NCBI GenBank assembly: GCA_016703105.1
Contig: JADJCS010000018.1
Coordinates: 1 to 64,000 of the forward strand
Direction of reading: 5' to 3'
Source of the DNA: Flavobacteriales bacterium
GTDB taxonomy: Bacteria; Bacteroidota; Bacteroidia; Flavobacteriales_F; PHOS-HE28
DNA length: 64,000 nt
Under the pieces are notes generated by a model, which did not search any database, was not told the DNA's origin, and was given only the letters and a program-made list of their open reading frames with translations. Below, piece after piece: positions 1 to 7,499 of this stretch; the first letter of the stretch is position 1, and every line of letters begins with the position of its first letter. A program made the position numbers and the translations under genes.

Positions 1-240
1 AGCTCCAGGTTCACGTCCACGATCTTCTTAGCGTCCACCACTTCCTCTTCAGCACCGAACGCGGCGGCGATCATGGGCGCGCCGATCGCCAGGCCCTACG
101 ATCGCGTCGACCCGCCAAGGGCCATCATCAACTGCTTCACATAATCCCGACGCAGCACATAGGCTCCGTATTCTTGGTTGCGTCCAGCGAACACCAACTG
201 GTTGCGCACGGGCGAGCACATTGTTCCAACTGAGGTCCAT
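1..240 (-). pseudogene. TonB-type energy transducer, N-terminal part, cut by window edge and broken by indels
   Basis: Read on the minus strand from ATG 240 the protein starts MDLSWNNV and continues, after changing frame near 205, with NQLVFAGRNQEYGAYVLRRD, a pattern typical of the cytoplasmic N-terminus of Bacteroidota TonB proteins. A hydrophobic segment follows (around 60-135) and then an acidic and Lys/Val stretch to the window edge. Near 92-104 the frame is broken again by what look like two compensating single-base errors: adding one G and removing one G restores STAIVGLAIG. It lies directly downstream of the ExbD gene, as expected for a TonB-ExbB-ExbD inner-membrane complex powering outer-membrane transport. 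An upstream in-frame ATG at 294 exists, but 240 gives the more TonB-like start. The C-terminal TonB domain is outside the window. The breaks may be sequencing errors. Confidence 0.6.
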
Positions 241-298
241 GGACATGACCAAGGACAGGATCAGCAGAAGACCGATGATGAGCAGGAGTTCCATTGGC

Positions 299-945
299 TC
301 AGAGGTTGATCTTTTGTGCGTCGAGCAGCACTTGTTCCTCCGCCTTCAGACTGTCCAGCACGCCGTAGGAACCGATCCGGTGATATCCATCTCATCCACC
401 ATGTCGATCATGTTCCGGTACTTGGCGTCCCGGTCCGTTTTAATGATGGCTTTCAGGTTGTCCTGACCGCCCTTGATCACCTTGCGCAGCGAGTCGTATT
501 GGGCCTGGTTTATCTTTTGGAGGTTGAAATCCGCAGCGGCCTTGTTCAAGCGGACGACGACATCCTTGTTCCTCTCCACGAGGATCTCCCGCACCTTGCT
601 GAAATCGGTGCGCGTCAACTCGGTGGGTGCCCCCTCCGGATCGCCCGGTGGGCGGAACGCACCGAAATAGTAGAAGATCTGGTCCTTCTTGGTCAGGATC
701 AGGGTGATGGCGTTGCTCAATTCGGTCTTCTTATCGTCCGTGGGGTCCTCGTCCGGCACCGGGAAGGTCATCTGCAAGGTGCTGGGTTTGTACATAGTGG
801 TGGTGAGGATGAAGAAGGTCAGCAATAGGAAGGCCAGATCCACCATCGGTGTCATATCGATGCGGGTGCTGCCTTTCTTGGCACGTTTCTTCTTGTGCCG
901 CCCACCTCCACCACCTTCATCTCCACCACCGGGTGCGTCTGCCAT
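299..945 (-). CDS. exbD: ExbD/TolR family biopolymer transport protein, C-terminus frameshifted
   Basis: Inner-membrane subunit of the proton-driven ExbB-ExbD motor. A Gly/Lys-rich cytoplasmic N-terminus (residues 1-28) is followed by the ExbD signature DMTPMVDLAFLL with the membrane aspartate at residue 35, one transmembrane helix (about 33-52), and a periplasmic domain rich in charged residues. The uninterrupted frame ends at 346 in an unnatural TACWTV tail. A one-base shift near 372-375 continues as YGVLDSLKAEEQVLLDAQ and stops at 299, just before the TonB gene, so the real end is probably 299. About 200-215 aa is longer than classical E. coli ExbD (141 aa) but usual for Bacteroidota. It is second of two adjacent ExbD paralogues, a common Bacteroidota arrangement. 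Confidence 0.85.
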
Positions 946-1014
946 GGTATTTGGTCCTTTGGCGTGCTGATCGTTCTCCTGTACAACTGTGTGCAGGAAA
1001 GGTTCAGCATGCGG

Positions 1015-1644
1015 TTACATCCGTGATTCCTCCAGGTCGGTGATCATCTTGAATCGGTTGATCTGGATCCCCGGGGATTGGAAGATCCGGATCACCTCCG
1101 CCACCTTGGAATAATTCGTATTGCCATCGGCCTTCAAGGCCACCAGCGGGTTCATGCCAGTGGATTCATAGAAGAGGGCGCGCGTGGTAACGATCCATTC
1201 GGCAAGTTGGTTGTTGGTGCTATCAGTGGGTATTCCGGTGAATCTTTTGTCGTAGAGTTTCCGATCCGCAGCGCTCTCCAGACCCAGGTAGGTGCGCAGT
1301 TCCTGGATCGGCACACCAACGGCGCCCACGTTCGTGAATTTCATGCGCTCATCCGCGCTCGGGGTCCAGCCGATGCGCTTTCCGAGCGCATCAAGGACGG
1401 CGATACGCATCTTGCTGTCCGTGAAGTCCCAATACACTTTACCCGTACTATCCACCAGGATCGTCATCATGTTCTCGGTGGGGATGGGCGATTGTGACAT
1501 CGACGAAGGCGTGTCCACAGCCACGGCCTCCTCTGGGCGGAAGTTCGCGGTGAGCATGAAGAACGTCACCAATAGGAACGCCAGATCCACCATCGGGGTC
1601 ATGTCCAGATCCGGACTTTTCCGGGGCATCTTCAGCTTCGGCAT
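1015..1644 (-). CDS. exbD: ExbD/TolR family biopolymer transport protein
   Basis: Protein of 209 aa with a short basic N-terminus (MPKLKMPRKS), the conserved DMTPMVDLAFLLVTFF motif at residues 14-29 and a single membrane anchor to about residue 34; the rest is periplasmic. The motif aspartate is the residue thought to carry protons in the ExbB-ExbD motor. It lies between ExbB (upstream) and a second ExbD, in one minus-strand operon with about 60-70 bp gaps. The two ExbDs share the N-terminal motif but have diverged periplasmic domains, so they may form a hetero-oligomer (inference). Frame is intact, unlike its neighbours. Confidence 0.92.
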   Translation of the reverse strand: MPKLKMPRKSPDLDMTPMVDLAFLLVTFFMLTANFRPEEAVAVDTPSSMSQSPIPTENMMTILVDSTGKVYWDFTDSKMRIAVLDALGKRIGWTPSADERMKFTNVGAVGVPIQELRTYLGLESAADRKLYDKRFTGIPTDSTNNQLAEWIVTTRALFYESTGMNPLVALKADGNTNYSKVAEVIRIFQSPGIQINRFKMITDLEESRM

Positions 1645-1704
1645 GGTGCTGTGCGTTTGCGGTTATGGTCTGGCCAACCCATAGGGGTCGGTCATGGCCG
1701 ACCC

Positions 1705-2552
1705 CTACTTGTGGTTGGCCAAGGTCTGGCTCACACTGAAACCGGCCTCATCGATACCGTGTGTGATCGCGTCGATCTTGGTACTGAAGTAGTTGAACAT
1801 GATGATCGCGATGGCGCTGCCGGCAACACCAAGCGCGGTGTTGATAAGGGCTTCGGAGATACCGGTGGAGAGCGCGCTGGCGTCAGGTGTGCCCGCGGTC
1901 GCCAAAGCACTGAACGCCCGGATCATACCGAGTACCGTTCCGATAAGACCCAGCAGGGTGCTGACGCTCGCGCACGTGCTGAGGATCACGAGGTTCTTGC
2001 TGAGCATGGGCAACTCCAACGCGGTGGCCTCCTCCAACTCCTGCTTCACTGCTTGAAGGCGTGTTTCCTTGTCGTGGCTGGCATCATAGAGCACGGTCTT
2101 GTACTTCTCCAGACCGCCGCGCATCACATTCGCCACACTGCCTTGTTGCTCGTCGCAGACTTTGATGGCCGCGTCCACATTGTCGTTCGCCAGTTCAGCA
2201 CGCACTTTGCCAAGAAAGCCTTCGATCCGACCTTTACCACGCGCACGTGCTAAGGTGATCGCTCGCTCCACAGAGAAGACCAGAACCAATAGGTTCACGC
2301 TTATCAACAACGGTACGATGAACCCCCCTTGTGGATCAGGCCGTACACATGCGCCGCACCCTCCTTCACCGGATGGTTGCGCTCCACGATCTCGTCCAAT
2401 TGCTCCTTTGTCATGCCTTCTTGGTACCCTTCGAAGTTCTTCGGGTTGCCCAGAACGAACATGTAGATGGATACACTGATGATCAGGACCAGGGGGAAAA
2501 CGATGGCCACAAAAAGGCCTGAACCTTTCCCAGTGGATTTTTCGGTGCTCAT
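1705..2552 (-). CDS. exbB: MotA/TolQ/ExbB proton channel family protein, interrupted by a homopolymer frameshift
   Basis: First gene of the TonB energy cluster. From ATG 2552 the first frame has an N-terminal transmembrane helix (about residues 12-35) and runs to a GG pair. At a six-base G run (2322-2327 on the plus strand as C) it shifts into a frame continuing FIVPLLISVNLLVLVFSVER. The second part carries the ExbB/TolQ hallmarks, including STLLGLIGTVLGMIRAF and INTALGVAGSAIAI, the two helices that line the proton path. Adding one base to the G run gives a normal protein of about 282 aa. The break is therefore probably a homopolymer sequencing error, though a real frameshift cannot be excluded from one sequence. 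Forms the motor with the two ExbDs downstream. Confidence 0.85.
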
Positions 2553-2641
2553 GAGGGGGCTGTTTTCGTTGGGGCGTTGGGCGTTCAAAAGTAGTCGGAG
2601 CGGAGCGCGTCCGACGGATGGGTTCCGTTATTGACGGGGGG

Positions 2642-2649
2642 CAAACATA
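2642..2649 (-). promoter_or_regulatory. -7 type promoter box for the exbB cluster
   Basis: Minus-strand TATGTTTG matches the Bacteroidota -7 consensus TAnnTTTG exactly and lies about 90 bases before the exbB start. No convincing -33 TTG element was seen at normal spacing. The stretch 2553-2897 between the divergent exbB and deoC genes holds no credible gene; apart from this box and the deoC box nothing else was recognised. Confidence 0.4.
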
Positions 2650-2885
2650 GCAAGATCCGGTTTCGGCCTCATGTTAACTCCTTGTGCTTCCACCACGGCC
2701 TGTCCCTGCGGGGTTATTGTGCTCTGCGTCGGCTCTTGTTGTCCGGTTGGTACGGGGGTCAGGACACCGAAGGAACGCAGGTTGTGCCATCCGTCGTTCA
2801 TCGTGCCATGCATCACCGGGGAACGGTCAGTGATCGGCAGGGAACGGCGGGTGGATCCTCGGGGAGGACGCCCATCACCAGCATC

Positions 2886-2893
2886 TATCTTCG
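2886..2893 (+). promoter_or_regulatory. -7 type promoter box next to deoC start
   Basis: TATCTTCG (TAnnTTcG variant of the Bacteroidota -7 box) ends only four bases before the deoC ATG, implying a very short leader. The same octamer sits in the same position before the aldehyde dehydrogenase gene (25794-25801) and before its truncated copy (21567-21574). Confidence 0.4.
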
Positions 2894-2897
2894 CCCG

Positions 2898-3821
2898 ATG
2901 GCCACCAAGACCATCTACGCGCCCCGCCTGCCTGATCCAAAACATTCGCCGACCATCGACCAGGTGGGCATCGAAGAGCGTGTGGCCCGCATCAAAACAC
3001 GCAGCATCAAGAAGGAATCGAAGGTGCAGGGCATGACGCTCGCCCTGAGCATGATCGACCTCACCACCCTCGAGGGGGCCGATACGCCGAGCAAGGTGAA
3101 GCAGCTCTGTTACAAGGCCATGCATCCGCATGACTCCTTGCCGGGGCTGCCGACGTGCGCCGCGATCTGTGTGTACCCCTCCCTAGTAAAGGTCGCGAAG
3201 AAGGCTTTGGGTGATAGTGGTGTGAAGGTCGCCTCTGTATCCACGGCCTTCCCGAGCGGGCAGGCTCCCAAGGCGGTGAAGATCGCCGACACCAAGTTCG
3301 CGGTGAACGAAGGAGCGGACGAGATCGACATGGTGATCAGCCGGGGGCACTTCCACAGCGGCGACTACAACTTCGTGTTCGATGAGATCGCCGCGATCAA
3401 GGAAGCCTGTGGCGAGGCACGGCTCAAGGTGATCCTCGAAACAGGGGAGCTCGGTACTTACGACAAGGTGCGCCTGGCCAGCGACATCGCCATCGCCGCT
3501 GGAGCGGACTTCATCAAGACCAGCACCGGCAAGATCAATCCAGCCGCCACGATGGAAGTGACGCTGGTGATGCTGCACGCCATCCGCGACCACTATCTGA
3601 AGACCGGGCAGATGATCGCCATGAAGCCTGCTGGCGGCATCCGCAAAAGCAAGGAAGCCCTGCACTACCTGATGATGGTGAAAGAAGAGCTCGGCGAAGA
3701 ATGGTTGAGCAACCACTGGTTCCGCTTCGGCGCCAGCAGCTTGGCGAACGACATCCTGATGCAATTGCAGAAGGAGGCCGATGGGCATTATCAGAGCGGG
3801 GACTATTTCTCGAACGATTAG
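2898..3821 (+). CDS. deoC: deoxyribose-phosphate aldolase
   Basis: Cytosolic class I aldolase cleaving 2-deoxyribose 5-phosphate to glyceraldehyde 3-phosphate and acetaldehyde, the last step of deoxynucleoside catabolism. The 307-aa protein has the family core: MTLALSMIDLTTLEG near residues 46-60, the Schiff-base lysine K207 in FIKTSTGK, and a second active-site lysine K243 in AMKPAGGIRK. The start at 2898 is chosen because homologous DeoC proteins begin just before this point and the upstream in-frame extension is low-complexity non-coding sequence. An N-terminal extension of about 40 residues relative to short DeoC is usual for Bacteroidota. The acetaldehyde product is probably oxidised by the aldehyde dehydrogenase at 25808, which shares its promoter octamer (inference). 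Confidence 0.95.
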   Translation: MATKTIYAPRLPDPKHSPTIDQVGIEERVARIKTRSIKKESKVQGMTLALSMIDLTTLEGADTPSKVKQLCYKAMHPHDSLPGLPTCAAICVYPSLVKVAKKALGDSGVKVASVSTAFPSGQAPKAVKIADTKFAVNEGADEIDMVISRGHFHSGDYNFVFDEIAAIKEACGEARLKVILETGELGTYDKVRLASDIAIAAGADFIKTSTGKINPAATMEVTLVMLHAIRDHYLKTGQMIAMKPAGGIRKSKEALHYLMMVKEELGEEWLSNHWFRFGASSLANDILMQLQKEADGHYQSGDYFSND

Positions 3822-3876
3822 CCTCCGGTGAGACGGGATATTAGGCGCTTGCCACGCAAGAAGTATCTGGATCACT

Positions 3877-4008
3877 TCAGAAGCAAAGACCCGCCACGAT
3901 GCCGAAGAGCGCGGCGGCTCCGACGAGGAGGGCGAGCCACCAGATCGCAGGAGTGTTGTTTGCCTTGTCCGGTGGTTGATCCATTGAAGAGGATGATGGA
4001 TGGATCAT
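3877..4008 (-). CDS. small single-pass membrane protein (43 aa)
   Basis: Short gene whose ATG overlaps the stop of the preceding gene (ATGA at 4005-4008), the usual sign of translational coupling. The product has a polar N-terminus with a Ser run and Pro/Asp residues, then one hydrophobic helix (about residues 21-41, IWWLALLVGAAALFGIVAG). It is last in the minus-strand operon that contains the second TonB protein. An internal Met at residue 9 could also serve as start. Function unknown; the overlap and the clean helix make it plausible that it is real. Confidence 0.5.
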   Translation of the reverse strand: MIHPSSSSMDQPPDKANNTPAIWWLALLVGAAALFGIVAGLCF

Positions 4009-4811
4009 CGTTGCACCGGCGTGAGGTCTACAACGTTGTTGAGCTTGCGACTGAACGCGATGGTGCGACTTTCGGTGGAGCCGATCGGGAAGGGGAAGGA
4101 CGATGTGTACGCATCGAAGCGGAGAGCGTCCCATGTGGGATTGTCGATCGCGGAGCGGCTGCCGGTTGCCAGCTCGTTCGCCTGATCGGTGTCCCGTTGC
4201 GGGTCGATCGGCGGGTAGGAAAAGCGACTGTTCCTGAAGAAGGCCGTGATGCGCGCCTCGATCGCACAACGCTGCAATGCTTCCTCCGCCATCATTTCCT
4301 CCTCACGGAGCAGTTCCACTGGTGCATGGTAGATCTCCTCTCCGCGCCAGTCGATGATCCGGAATGTGAACACGGCACTGATGAGGTCGGGGCCCGCCAC
4401 TTCCAGTACGAGCGTATCGGGCAGGGCCGACATGGAGAATGGCATCACACAGGTGTATCCGGCACGGCCGCTCCCGAAGCGCAGCAACCTGCCGCTCACT
4501 ACCCGGTGCTGCACGAACAGCGAATCCCGCTCCCGCAAGAGCTTGCCGTAGGCCAGGCCCGATGCTGCACGCACGCTGTCCAGACGCATGCCCTCCCGCA
4601 CTACCGCCCTTTCGCTTGCTGTGAGTTCGCCATCGAGTTGGTTGATCCGCTCCGTTGCCTTTAGGATGGCTAGGTGCTGCTGCTCCATCACATGTGTGAC
4701 GCTGTCCAAGGCGGTTCCCTGCGCGATGATGATCTCCTTCCTGGATTGCGCGATGGCCGGTGCGCACAGCAGGTGCAGTACCGGCAGCAGAACGCCGCAG
4801 CGGACCTTCAT
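4005..4811 (-). CDS. exported protein of unknown function with N-terminal coiled-coil segment
   Basis: Protein of 268 aa starting at ATG 4811, whose ATG overlaps the stop of the TonB gene before it (ATGA). A signal peptide is visible (KVRCGVLLPVLHLLCAPAIAQ, predicted cleavage about residue 22). Residues about 25-95 are rich in heptad-like Leu/Ala/Glu (STERINQLDGELT type) and probably form a coiled coil; the C-terminal half looks globular, with alternating hydrophobic residues. No family was recognised. Position between a TonB-C protein and a small membrane protein suggests an envelope role, perhaps as a periplasmic partner of the TonB protein (inference). Confidence 0.7.
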   Translation of the reverse strand: MKVRCGVLLPVLHLLCAPAIAQSRKEIIIAQGTALDSVTHVMEQQHLAILKATERINQLDGELTASERAVVREGMRLDSVRAASGLAYGKLLRERDSLFVQHRVVSGRLLRFGSGRAGYTCVMPFSMSALPDTLVLEVAGPDLISAVFTFRIIDWRGEEIYHAPVELLREEEMMAEEALQRCAIEARITAFFRNSRFSYPPIDPQRDTDQANELATGSRSAIDNPTWDALRFDAYTSSFPFPIGSTESRTIAFSRKLNNVVDLTPVQR

Positions 4812-6583
4812 GATAGCCGGAAGTTGACGCCCAGGGCGTAACGGCAATTTACCGGCTCCCCGCCTTTGGTGCCGGGCATCCAGCGCGGCATGGAGCGGAT
4901 CACACGCACGGCCTCGCGGTCCAGCCCCTCAGAGATCGGACGCACGGCCTTCACATCTTGGATGAACCCGTTCCTGTCCACGGTGAATTCCACGAAGACC
5001 TTGCCTTGAACGCCTTGCTCCCTTTCCAGTTCAGGATAGTTCACTGTGCTTTCCAGATACCGGTAGAAAGCCGCTTCGCCACCGGGGAACTGCGGCTTCA
5101 CATCCAGATCAGCGGCGTTGAGGATGTCGGCACCTGCCCAAGAAACCGGAACGGAAGCGCCGACCGGCAGCACACCGGAGGCGGCATCGAAGTTGGCCGA
5201 TACCGCCAGTCTCTCGTCCAGATCAGATGAAGCGAGCTCATGACCGTAGGGCAACATTCCCTGGATGGCCCATGCCGGTACTTCTTCCTGTCCAGGAATG
5301 ATGACCATCTTGCTCACGATCAAGAACTCATGGCCTTGCAACGCGCGGTTGGTGAAATCCCCTTCGCCGAGCATGTCGCCCTGCGAGAGCTGGGTGTCTC
5401 CGAATCGGTTGGTGTTGCAGACGTAGGTCACCTGCTGCGCTTGCCCATTGCGCTGCTCAATGAAGACCGCACCGCATTCATCGCCGCATGCATAAGCCAT
5501 GAACGTTCCCTTGCGCACCATGCCGACTCCCTGGGCGATGCTGTCAAGGGCTTGTATCAATGACCTCTTGCGCGCACTTTCCCTTGCGGTCTGCAGCGCG
5601 GAGAAGTGTTCTTCCGGGATCCCCGAGAGTATGTCTCCAACGCCATCCTCCGAACGAAACTCAACCACAATGCTGTCACGTGTGATGCGCCGGAGCATAA
5701 TGCTGGACCCTTCGCCGGGTACGTCATTGTCATCGGCCATGAAGATCTCCGCTGGTTCAGAGAGATCGGTGTACGGGCGCGCCTCAACTGCACCGTAGTG
5801 GCTCCGGGTACCTGAGGTTGTTGGCAGTAGTTCCACGTTAATGTGGATCGTGGTCTTGCCGTAATTATCGGCACTTACTTGGGTGGGCTGGACTGTGAGC
5901 ACGTACTCCTTCCCTGAAGCGTCGGTGCTCGAAACGAGTACCCATTGTTGGTTGCGCAGGTCTGCGAACCATCCTTCGGCTTGTGCGCGCTCGGCCGGGG
6001 TGAGGGTGTGGCGCTTGGAGAGTTCGATGCCGCCGTAAATGGCTGTAGCAAGAAAAGCAACGGAACCGGTAATAATGGCGAACCGGAGAATGGGTTGCTT
6101 CGGTTTCGTCTGGTAGCTAGATGGAATGGCCTGTGTGCCAGAAGTGCGTTTGCCTTCCACAGCTCTAGATGCTGTGTGCGCTGCGGCTTCGACCGGCGTG
6201 GTCTGATCAGAAATCTTGGTCGCTGATTGAGAAGCAGGTGAATCAGCGCGCGGTTGTAGGGGATTTCCAGCCCTTCGCCTCGCCTCTTGGAGCAATTGTT
6301 CACGCACGGAACCGGAAATTCCGCTCGATGATTGAACCGTGTCCGCGGTTGGTTGATTCGCTACAGTGGTCACTGAGCGGTGTGCAGTAGATTCCATTTT
6401 GCGTTCATGGTTCGGTGTATCCTTCAGCTTGCGCTTCCGATAGATGACATAGAACCAAAGGGCTATTGGATACGCGGCGAAACTTGGGTACACAGTCCAT
6501 TTCCAGAAGTCCGAATTCTCATAGAAGAAGCTGGGGAGGTATTTCAAGTGATAGGATGACAACATGGCGGTGGCGGCCACCAA
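4808..6583 (-). CDS. energy transducer TonB family protein with two membrane segments and a long periplasmic insert
   Basis: Up to 591 aa. Hydrophobic segments lie near residues 1-20 and 28-48 (FWKWTVYPSFAAYPIALWFY) and at about 170-192 (LRFAIITGSVAFLATAIYGG); between them is a Ser/Thr/Pro/Ala-rich linker. A unique region (about 205-480) of unknown fold has a cluster of cysteines (YACGDECG). The last 90 residues are a typical TonB C-terminal domain: FPGGEAAFYRYLESTVNYP, then VQGKVFVEFTVDRNGFI and the closing PRWMPGTKGGEPV. It probably contacts an outer-membrane or periplasmic partner. The start is uncertain: TTG 6583, GTG 6580 or ATG 6565. It is in the same frame as the zinc-ribbon gene upstream, separated by its stop. 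Not clustered with ExbB/ExbD here, so it may use the motor at 0.3-2.6 kb. Confidence 0.85.
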   Translation of the reverse strand: MVAATAMLSSYHLKYLPSFFYENSDFWKWTVYPSFAAYPIALWFYVIYRKRKLKDTPNHERKMESTAHRSVTTVANQPTADTVQSSSGISGSVREQLLQEARRRAGNPLQPRADSPASQSATKISDQTTPVEAAAHTASRAVEGKRTSGTQAIPSSYQTKPKQPILRFAIITGSVAFLATAIYGGIELSKRHTLTPAERAQAEGWFADLRNQQWVLVSSTDASGKEYVLTVQPTQVSADNYGKTTIHINVELLPTTSGTRSHYGAVEARPYTDLSEPAEIFMADDNDVPGEGSSIMLRRITRDSIVVEFRSEDGVGDILSGIPEEHFSALQTARESARKRSLIQALDSIAQGVGMVRKGTFMAYACGDECGAVFIEQRNGQAQQVTYVCNTNRFGDTQLSQGDMLGEGDFTNRALQGHEFLIVSKMVIIPGQEEVPAWAIQGMLPYGHELASSDLDERLAVSANFDAASGVLPVGASVPVSWAGADILNAADLDVKPQFPGGEAAFYRYLESTVNYPELEREQGVQGKVFVEFTVDRNGFIQDVKAVRPISEGLDREAVRVIRSMPRWMPGTKGGEPVNCRYALGVNFRLS

Positions 6584-6598
6584 CGATACCGCGAAAGC

Positions 6599-6808
6599 TC
6601 ACCATGCCTTTCGTGTTGCACCCTTATGAAGAGCTCTGATGGCTAGGACCCCGAGTCCGATCGCCATCAAGGTGAATGCCGCAACAACGACAAGCGTAAT
6701 GAGCAGGAAGAGCATCGGGCCGGAATAGTCTTCCTTCCCACAATTCGGGCATTTCTTATCTGGCCCAGGATGGTACGGCCATCCGCAAAAAGTGCATTTA
6801 TAGCTCAT
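6599..6808 (-). CDS. small membrane protein with N-terminal zinc ribbon
   Basis: Protein of 69 aa. Residues 5-23 contain two CxxC pairs (CTFC and CPNC), a rubredoxin-like zinc ribbon, followed by one strongly hydrophobic helix (about residues 32-58) and a basic end. This resembles short zinc-ribbon membrane proteins found in many bacteria, whose role is unknown. It precedes the TonB-type gene by about 15-30 bp in the same frame and lies in the same operon, so it is likely co-expressed with it. Confidence 0.7.
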   Translation of the reverse strand: MSYKCTFCGWPYHPGPDKKCPNCGKEDYSGPMLFLLITLVVVAAFTLMAIGLGVLAIRALHKGATRKAW

Positions 6809-6829
6809 TGCTTCACACCTGTGCGCCTG

Positions 6830-7279
6830 TCATAGCTTTTTCAGCACGATCATACCATCCAAGAGCGTTCGAGCGCGGTCTTCACCTATTCCCAGCGCCT
6901 GTTGAGCCATCTCGATGAAACGCATCTCGATCTCCGCGAGATCGTCATCCGCAAGCACAAGACCACATAAGTGCATGAACACCGGCTCGCGGAGTTCGGT
7001 GTTGATCCGAGCGACACAAGATTGCAAGATGCTTGAATGGTCGCCAGTACGCCACAGGTGAAGACATCGCTTGTGGTGAGCGATGACCAAATCCTTGGTC
7101 TGATCGTGGCCGATCGTTCTGGAATTCAGTAGTGTGGAGGTCAATGCCGATGATTCTTCATCGTTCTGTGAATCGCCATCGCAGGCAACAGCCCCGATGA
7201 GTATGCAGAATATCGCTTCACGCTCATTTCTTGGGAAATCTGCCGGGGATGGCTTGGATTGGTCGAGGAAGAGTCCCAT
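6830..7279 (-). CDS. TerB-like domain protein
   Basis: Protein of 149 aa, all-helical in appearance. The pattern ILIGAVACDGD near residues 25-35, followed by an internal repeat VFMHLCGLVLADDDLAEIE and FIEMAQQALGI, matches the TerB fold, in which two helical repeats place acidic residues for metal binding. TerB-like proteins are linked to tellurite resistance and to membrane stress assemblies. The ATG at 7279 was preferred to a TTG 15 bases upstream. It sits in a compact minus-strand operon between a 53-aa protein and a zinc-ribbon membrane protein. Family assignment is by pattern only. Confidence 0.65.
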   Translation of the reverse strand: MGLFLDQSKPSPADFPRNEREAIFCILIGAVACDGDSQNDEESSALTSTLLNSRTIGHDQTKDLVIAHHKRCLHLWRTGDHSSILQSCVARINTELREPVFMHLCGLVLADDDLAEIEMRFIEMAQQALGIGEDRARTLLDGMIVLKKL

Positions 7280-7290
7280 AATGTGATGGA

Positions 7291-7452
7291 TCAAGCAGGT
7301 TCAATGGACAAGACGACCACCTCCGCCTCCTTTGGTACGGAACTTTGCTGCTTCAATTTGGCGATGGCCTCGCTCTCTGTCCCTCCTTGTAGCTTGAGGG
7401 TGCGCATGCTCTGGACATTCCCAACCTTGTACTTCACCTTGAAGTTGCTCAT
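7291..7452 (-). CDS. small conserved-looking protein (53 aa)
   Basis: Begins MSNFKVKYKVGNVQSM and ends in EVVVLSIEPA. A beta-strand/helix/beta-strand pattern (FKVKYKV, SEAIAKLKQQ, AEVVVLSIEP) suggests a tiny alpha-beta domain like those seen in short Bacteroidota proteins. Start chosen at ATG 7452 because the longer upstream frame overlaps the neighbouring gene and has a different composition. Function unknown. It is part of the operon leading to the TonB-type protein. Confidence 0.6.
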   Translation of the reverse strand: MSNFKVKYKVGNVQSMRTLKLQGGTESEAIAKLKQQSSVPKEAEVVVLSIEPA

Positions 7453-7499
7453 GTTGTTGCTGTTTGGCGTCACGATGAATAGTAACGGACCGAAGAAGG

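Noticed and set aside
2304..2588. Separate small membrane protein upstream of ExbB
   Set aside because: It is the N-terminal part of ExbB cut off at a G homopolymer.
2628..3131. Minus-strand ORF over the deoC start
   Set aside because: Antisense to conserved DeoC residues; no family features.
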